Source: Alisma plantago-aquatica
Lineage: Eukaryota; Streptophyta; Magnoliopsida; Alismatales; Alismataceae
DNA length: 64,000 bases
Assembly (NCBI GenBank): GCA_963693085.1
Contig: OY856411.1
Span: 1,349,658,050-1,349,722,049, forward strand
Direction of reading: 5' to 3'
Shown here in pieces: positions 58,721 through 64,000 of the stretch. The translations under genes and the position numbers were made by a program. The first letter of the stretch is position 1, and the number at the start of each line of letters is the position of its first letter. Below the pieces are notes generated by a model. The model saw only the letters and a list, made by a program, of their open reading frames with translations, did not search any database and was not told the DNA's origin.

Positions 58721-59886
58721 TCAATCCGATACTCTAATCAATCTGTCTAACACCTTGAATACTATGATTTTGAGCTATCAATCGATTGAGTGTTTAATTG
58801 AACTACTAAACTCCTTTAGTAATCAATCTAAACATTTTTTGTGGACAAAACTCCTCTTCCAGGTTAAATCCTATGTGTGTGACCCTACAGGTCCTTTTTC
58901 ATGTTGGCAGTGAAAGTCCATAACACTTATGACTTCACAAGCAAAGAGCGGTGCCTAGTCACACATCAGTGCTACCCAAGTGAAATAGAAAGTTGGAGAA
59001 CAACTTTCAATCCTACAATCCATGAATGGTGTTACAGTGAATGTATAATTCCTTTGTCACTGATATCCCAAATGAACTCGAGGCATGGAACAGTCATCCT
59101 GTCAACGTTCATTCACTTTCTTGATCTCAGAGCAGATTGGAAGAGATATGTATGACATCAATATCACATACTGATTCACACATGCGTGCGCACGCCTATT
59201 TCAATCCTACTCATCAAGTGGCCTTGGATATCAAACTCCCTGAGGAGGGACAAATCCCATATCTATCACTCACCCCTCAAAAGCCCCATGTGTCAAAGCC
59301 ACCCAATCATCACCTTTATAACAACCCATGTTTCAGGACTGCGTTTGATGATGTCAAAGTGTGCCCAATGACATGTGTTGAGTGTAGTGATTTCAGGTCA
59401 AAGAATCACACTCACCACCATCACTGTGAGTACTGACTGTGACTACCATGTCATGGTTCCACGTGTCAAACTCACGGTGGGTCTGTCCAGTACACTTGTT
59501 CTCTAACAAGTACCTATGTGTTTGGTTTGATATCTCTATATCATGACTAATGAGATTCTTTCATCAACCAACACCACAATCTAGTATTGTGTATCATTGC
59601 TGTCTATCCACCTTCCACAATGACATCCGACTAGGGACATAATGAGAATGTACAAACTCTTAGCATCCGTATGCTCTCATCGTTCAGGTCCTCAACTTGA
59701 AAGCATACGTCATTGAGTACTGTCATTCTCTAGACATTCCATCTGTTCTATCACTATCTCATATGAATGAACTAGAAAGAATTGGAAGCTTGCCTTTGAT
59801 GTTTATCAAATCAATATAAATGTATCGCACCAATCATCCCATGATTGGCTCTCAGGGCATACATACCAACAGACTCCCACTTGCAC

Positions 59887-62317
59887 TGTGAGCCAATCAC
59901 CCTTGAATCATATTCATAGTGATCTTCAAACATGTCCCACATGTTACTGTGCTCTAGTGCGAACATAGTGAGTTATGGCAACACCTTGCCAAAGTCAGTA
60001 TTAATTGCATGTCTCACATCTCTTCACTGTACGTCACACATATGAGATGGAGTTGCCGTAATATGCGATCTAGTATCCCTTTTCTAACCCTTAGCCACAT
60101 TGCATGATCAAGGATTCCATACTTGTCATCAATGAGCGAAATATCTATAAGTTCATCTCATGAACTTACGGATCCATATAGTATCCACTGCTGTTCTCTA
60201 ACACATAGCTACTCAGCATTTCCTTTTAAATGGTTTTATTGGAACACTTCCAATTATCAACAAACTTTCACTTTTATATATCTTATATATATTTTGCGAT
60301 TAATTTTCTATCATTTTCAAAAGTTCGCATCAATGTAACTCTTTACATCGAACTCTTCCTTTTCTCCATAGAACTAGTACTTCTCAAGTTCTCATGGTAT
60401 TCCAGTAACCCTTACTAGAAACAGACAGACATCCATTCATCATGTCCCACATACGAGTTATCAGGATGAGCACATCATATTGCCATGTCATACATACAAG
60501 ATGATGAATGCATTTTGTTCTTGCCATGCAAGATAATGGGATGATTACATACATGATAGATCCATATCTATTCTTAGTGTTCCCATTCTTCATAAGAATT
60601 GGACACTTGGCCTTGGGATACTAACTCCATGTAACATGGACAAGTTTTCTCCCACTGAATCTGTGCATACTAAACCCTTCAGTACAGATTGCCAATGTAT
60701 GCTTTCTCTTTTCAGGTCAAGAGGTTTTCAAGAACTATCTCTATAGATCTCTATTCCTATCACATAGGAAACATCTCTATCTTCCTTAAAATAATTCCCA
60801 CTTTTGGATTTCCATTCTAGAACATTTCCATTTCACATCAACATGTGGAATGTGAACACGCTCCCACTATGTCACAGATCCCTTCTTTATCTTTGACATA
60901 TCAGTCAAACTCTTTGACTATAGCATCAAAGTAAAGATCCAATTCTGAGTTGCTTGTAATCAATCAATCATATTGATTAGTCCATTGTAACTTATAGACT
61001 TCATTTGCATTAGTGGATTCATAAACCTTATAGGTTATTTCACGTACACATCCTTGTTTTATTCCTCATAGGAATGCGGTTTTAGTATCCATATGCTAAA
61101 TGTTTTAGTCATTAAGTTGCAATCAACAAGCATCATCCTTCTCAAAATGTTATCCATGTGTCTTAACACTTAAGATACATTTGCACTTATGGATTTCATC
61201 TAACGGGTGCTACCATCAAGGTCATACCTTATGGTTCACATGGATGTCATTTAGGATATAATGGTCATAAACCATAACTCAAAATTCGGTTCCTCATATT
61301 CATCTAGATAGTTGACTCATCACATGAACAACTCATCACATAGATAATTGAGGTGTATCTGTTAAGGATATAAGAAATCACAACCCTTGTGATTCTTAAT
61401 TTCTTTTATTAGTGTGGGGTATTCTTTTATTAAGAAGAATTCAGTTATTCGATAATCATTCTCTAACTCTTTAGAGTATGATTCCTTCTTGATTTAGACA
61501 TCACCATGCCTTAATCATGAGTTCACTATGATACACTATCATAATCACTCATAAGGATCTCAAACATTTGGTCCAAGTATTTCATTCATTGATCTCATCA
61601 AGAATTAACACTTTACCAAATTTGCACTTCATCTATGATAATCTTGAACACTTCAAGATATTCATATTGGTATTTCTCTAAACACCATTTGAAGTATTAG
61701 CATTTGTTCCAATAGGTATGTAAATACATCACATGTATCATACCTAATAGGATAATCATTCTCCCACTACCATTAGTGAAGATTGATGAATCATGTTCAA
61801 GATATTCATATCTCTTACTGGTTCTCTAACCAAAAGAGTCTAGATTTATCCATCACATGGAAACTAGAAATGAATTTCTCATGATTAATGCTAATTTGAT
61901 TGTTTGAGTTATCTATAACTTTTAGGTATCATTTTATCTTATGCATATCAAATGCCACAAGATAAACAAGGCATTGCCACAAAGATCATATCTATAGAAA
62001 TTGAAACATCTCTTTATTCATTGCCATCATTGTCATACAATATGCAAAAATAAAGTGTTTCTATCTATTGGAAAATATGAAATAGCAGTTCACAACTGTA
62101 TTACATGCCTTTTAGGCTGAAAATAAACTAAAGTACTCCTATCTATGGCGGCAACACTTGCCCCATTTATTGAGTGCTTTACACTTTACATATTGGTATC
62201 ATATACCTCAAAAAGTGTTACAAGTTTACTTTCATGACACCTTTAAGTAGAGACGGCTGTCGCCTCCTTCTTCTTTTATTCTTCCAGATAGAGAGGACAA
62301 TTCCTTTTCCAATGTCC
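59887..62317 (-). pseudogene. Decayed copia pol (RT and RNase H remnants)
   Basis: Stops and frameshifts throughout. The clearest part is about 60380-60790: minus-strand frames give SYVIGIEIYRD (copia RT end, usual SYVLGIEIFRD), a LKRES / IHW / LKGLVC stretch at the place of GLSQ-YI-KVL, KAKCPILMKN, then YGSIMYVI (usual VGSLMYAQ). This is enough to place RT before RNase H in the expected order. Integrase and protease, expected nearer 62300, cannot be read. About 2.4 kb is too short for a full copia pol (over 3 kb), so parts are deleted. Confidence 0.72.
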
Positions 62318-63064
62318 TCACTTTTGATAATGGTGGCAATTTCCTTTCTTGGTCACACCTCCCTTGGCCTTGAGAGCTGAAGACGACTTGGGCTCCTGGC
62401 TAGCATCAGAACCTTTCTTAGCTTTGCCCTTGCCCTTGTGCTTAGACTTGCCTTTCTTGCTCGTGATCACCATCACAGACTTAGGATTGCCCTTCTTCAT
62501 CTGTGCCTCAGCTGTCCTCAACATGCCCAACAACTCTGACAGTGGCCAATCAAAGTTGTTCATGTTGTAGTTCATCACAAATTGACTGTAGGATTCTGGC
62601 AACGATTGCAATATCACGTCAGTAGCCAACTCTTGGCTCAGTGGAAATCCCACTCTTTGTAGGTTCTCCACATACCCAATCATCTTGAGTGTGTGAGGAC
62701 CAACTGGATCTCCTTCTATCATGACGCACTTGAACAGTGCCCTTGAGACATCGTATCTCTCTTGCCGTGCTTGATCTTCATACTTGTTCCTGAGATGCTG
62801 AATCATCTCAATGACACCCATGTTCTCATGTTGTCTCTACAACTCGTGGTTCATAGAGCACAACATCAAGCACTTTGCATCAATGGCATCATTAGAATGC
62901 TTCTTGTAAGCGTCCCTTTCTGCCTTTGGTGCATTAGGAGCAGGTTCCTCTGGAGTTGGAGTGTCCAGGACATAGAGCTTTCGCTCTTGAGTGAGAACAA
63001 TTCTCAATTTCCTATACCAATCGTGGAAGTTTGTCCCATTTAGCTTGTCCTTTTCAAGGACCAA
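62318..63064 (-). pseudogene. Ty1/copia Gag, broken by one stop
   Basis: Starts LEKDKLNGTNFHDWYRKLR, the usual opening of plant copia Gag, and continues through KLYVLDTPTPEEPAPNAP and DAIDAKCLMLCSM to a TAG after HEL (62836-62834). The same frame continues (MIQHLRNKYEDQAR, then YDVSRALF, HTLKMIGYVENLQ, LATDVILQSLP) to a basic Lys-rich tail. The zinc knuckle after residue 240 is ruined: CHHY for CHHC, and a stop in place of the next codons, then GHWKRNC. The TAG probably arose from CAG. It would form the capsid of the particle; here it cannot. Confidence 0.93.
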
Positions 63065-64000
63065 TCACAAAGAGAAGTGATTATTGTTTGTTGTCATTTG
63101 TACTAAAAAAGGAAATATGCAATTTTAGTCCAAAAACTCATTTTTGACTTATTTGATTGATTTGAAAGGTTGACGATATAATTAGGCCTTTAATTAATTA
63201 TCGCTCCCACTATTTAATTTCAAATTGATAGCCCTCACCATCAATTCGGAAGATTGCAACGTACAACCTTCTAGTGGGCAAGATCCTGAAATCCTCTAAG
63301 TCATGGACCAGCTAGGGCTGTCACCCACAACTTAGATCTCTCAGGTAGGCAACTCTTGCCAATTGCATCATATGCAACTCTTGATGAATGAACATGCGCA
63401 ACACCTTGCCATGAACATTCCTTGCCTCTGGGCTTAGACGCTCTAAGAATCATCAGTTAAGTCTAACCCAAAAGCCGACACGGTAAACATGCACCCTACT
63501 TTGGCAGAACCTACATGTCTACCCTTCACACTTCCACAAGATAGACGACGCACCATGCTTTGGCGTAACCTACGCTTGGTCGATCAAGTTTTTCATATGT
63601 GCCACTAATGGAATACATATAAGAATTAATATTTTAATGAGGGATTTGGTTTTATATACATATACATATCCAATCACCACAATATATAGTACGCATCATA
63701 TACATGCTATATCCCACAGAAACATGCAAAATGATAAAAGCGATGATTATGGCCATCCTAATGTGATTCCTCGAGCCAAGAGGAATCACGGTCATCTAGG
63801 TCTAAATCACATGCAACATGTACAAGATGAACTCTGTGCTTTGCCTTTCTGGGTTTGATCAATTCATCACATGAATGATCGGCTCGCCATCAGACTGGTC
63901 GGCTGGGTGCCACCAGCCGATCAGTTGGCTCCTCCAACCGATCAGTTCACCTGGTCGTCGTGCATCTCATCATGGCCGCCACCCGCTCGTCTCGCTCCTC
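63065..64000 (-). other. Copia leader or flank to the window edge
   Basis: No coding frame and no GCTCTGATACCA (reverse primer site). GC content rises at the right, with CCGATCAGTT-type motifs like those in the U3. Too little is visible to fix the 5' LTR. Confidence 0.45.

Larger units (their letters stand above)
57641..59871 (-). repeat. 3' LTR of the copia element
   Basis: 2231 bp, TGTTGGG...CCAACA on the plus strand. On the minus strand it starts TGTTGGTATGTATGCCCTG right after the tract GTGCAAGTGGGAGTC. TATA-like CTATATATAGG at 58201-58211, with U5 to its left and U3 to its right. No partner LTR is visible, so the left end rests on the TG start and on the break in the 162-bp repeat. Confidence 0.8.
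57641..64000 (-). mobile_element. Ty1/copia element, decayed, cut by the right window edge
   Basis: Minus orientation: 3' LTR 57641-59871, polypurine tract 59872-59886, decayed pol to 62317, gag 62318-63064, long leader to the edge. No 5' LTR or primer site is seen before 64000, so the element is incomplete here and its target duplication cannot be checked (left candidate ATACT). The LTR start TGTTGGTATGTATGCCC and the Gag resemble the Angela/Tork-like side of plant copia elements, a tentative placement. Confidence 0.85.

Overview
This window is plant nuclear DNA made almost entirely of nested retrotransposons. It is AT-rich. The plant signs are Ty3/gypsy and Ty1/copia coding remnants, 12-base primer-binding sites matching plant initiator-Met tRNA (TGGTATCAGAGC type), a hAT insertion with an 8-bp target duplication, and heavy nonsense decay. 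I see no intact host gene, no tRNA or rRNA gene and nothing prokaryotic. The species cannot be named; an angiosperm with a large, TE-rich genome fits.

Layout. (a) 1-11396: AT-rich, with two related, diverged LTR-like blocks (about 2400-7268 and 7270-11396) and an exact 30-bp minisatellite. (b) 11397-22640, minus strand: a decayed chromodomain-bearing Ty3/gypsy element (gag fragment, protease, RT, RNase H, integrase, chromodomain), one reading frame from protease to integrase with in-frame stops. Its RNase H is split by (c) 13289-20827, plus strand: a young 7.5-kb LTR element with a perfect ATGAT target duplication. (d) 23027-31311: an old gypsy-type element with about 3.7-kb LTRs and only 0.9 kb between them; its left LTR carries a 176-bp tandem duplication and a 646-bp hAT insertion. 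(e) 31312-36548: featureless AT-rich DNA. (f) 36554-46163, plus strand: a decayed gypsy element flanked by GATAC whose left end is an inverted copy of its own LTR end. (g) 46164-57640: a frameshifted open region of unknown origin, split by (h) 47693-55281, minus strand, a second copy of the family in (c), with perfect ACTAC duplications. (i) 57641-64000: a minus-strand Ty1/copia element (3' LTR, decayed pol, gag, leader) running off the right edge.

The main find is the family in (c) and (h). Both copies have near-identical LTR pairs, an initiator-Met primer site and several polypurine tracts, yet encode no protease, integrase, RT or RNase H. They keep two open genes. ORF1 is the C-terminal half of a Sirevirus-type Gag: zinc knuckle, long coiled coil, a GLGY-type motif, second zinc knuckle and a WVPK end. 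ORF2 is a 459/460-residue protein sitting where some Sireviruses carry an 'envelope-like' gene. Paired CGGTCGA...TCGACCG palindromes lie upstream of the LTR TATA box, upstream of a second, internal TATA box just before ORF2, and downstream of each ORF. I read this as a non-autonomous Sirevirus derivative, mobilised in trans, with two transcription units. The internal promoter and the role of ORF2 are inferences.
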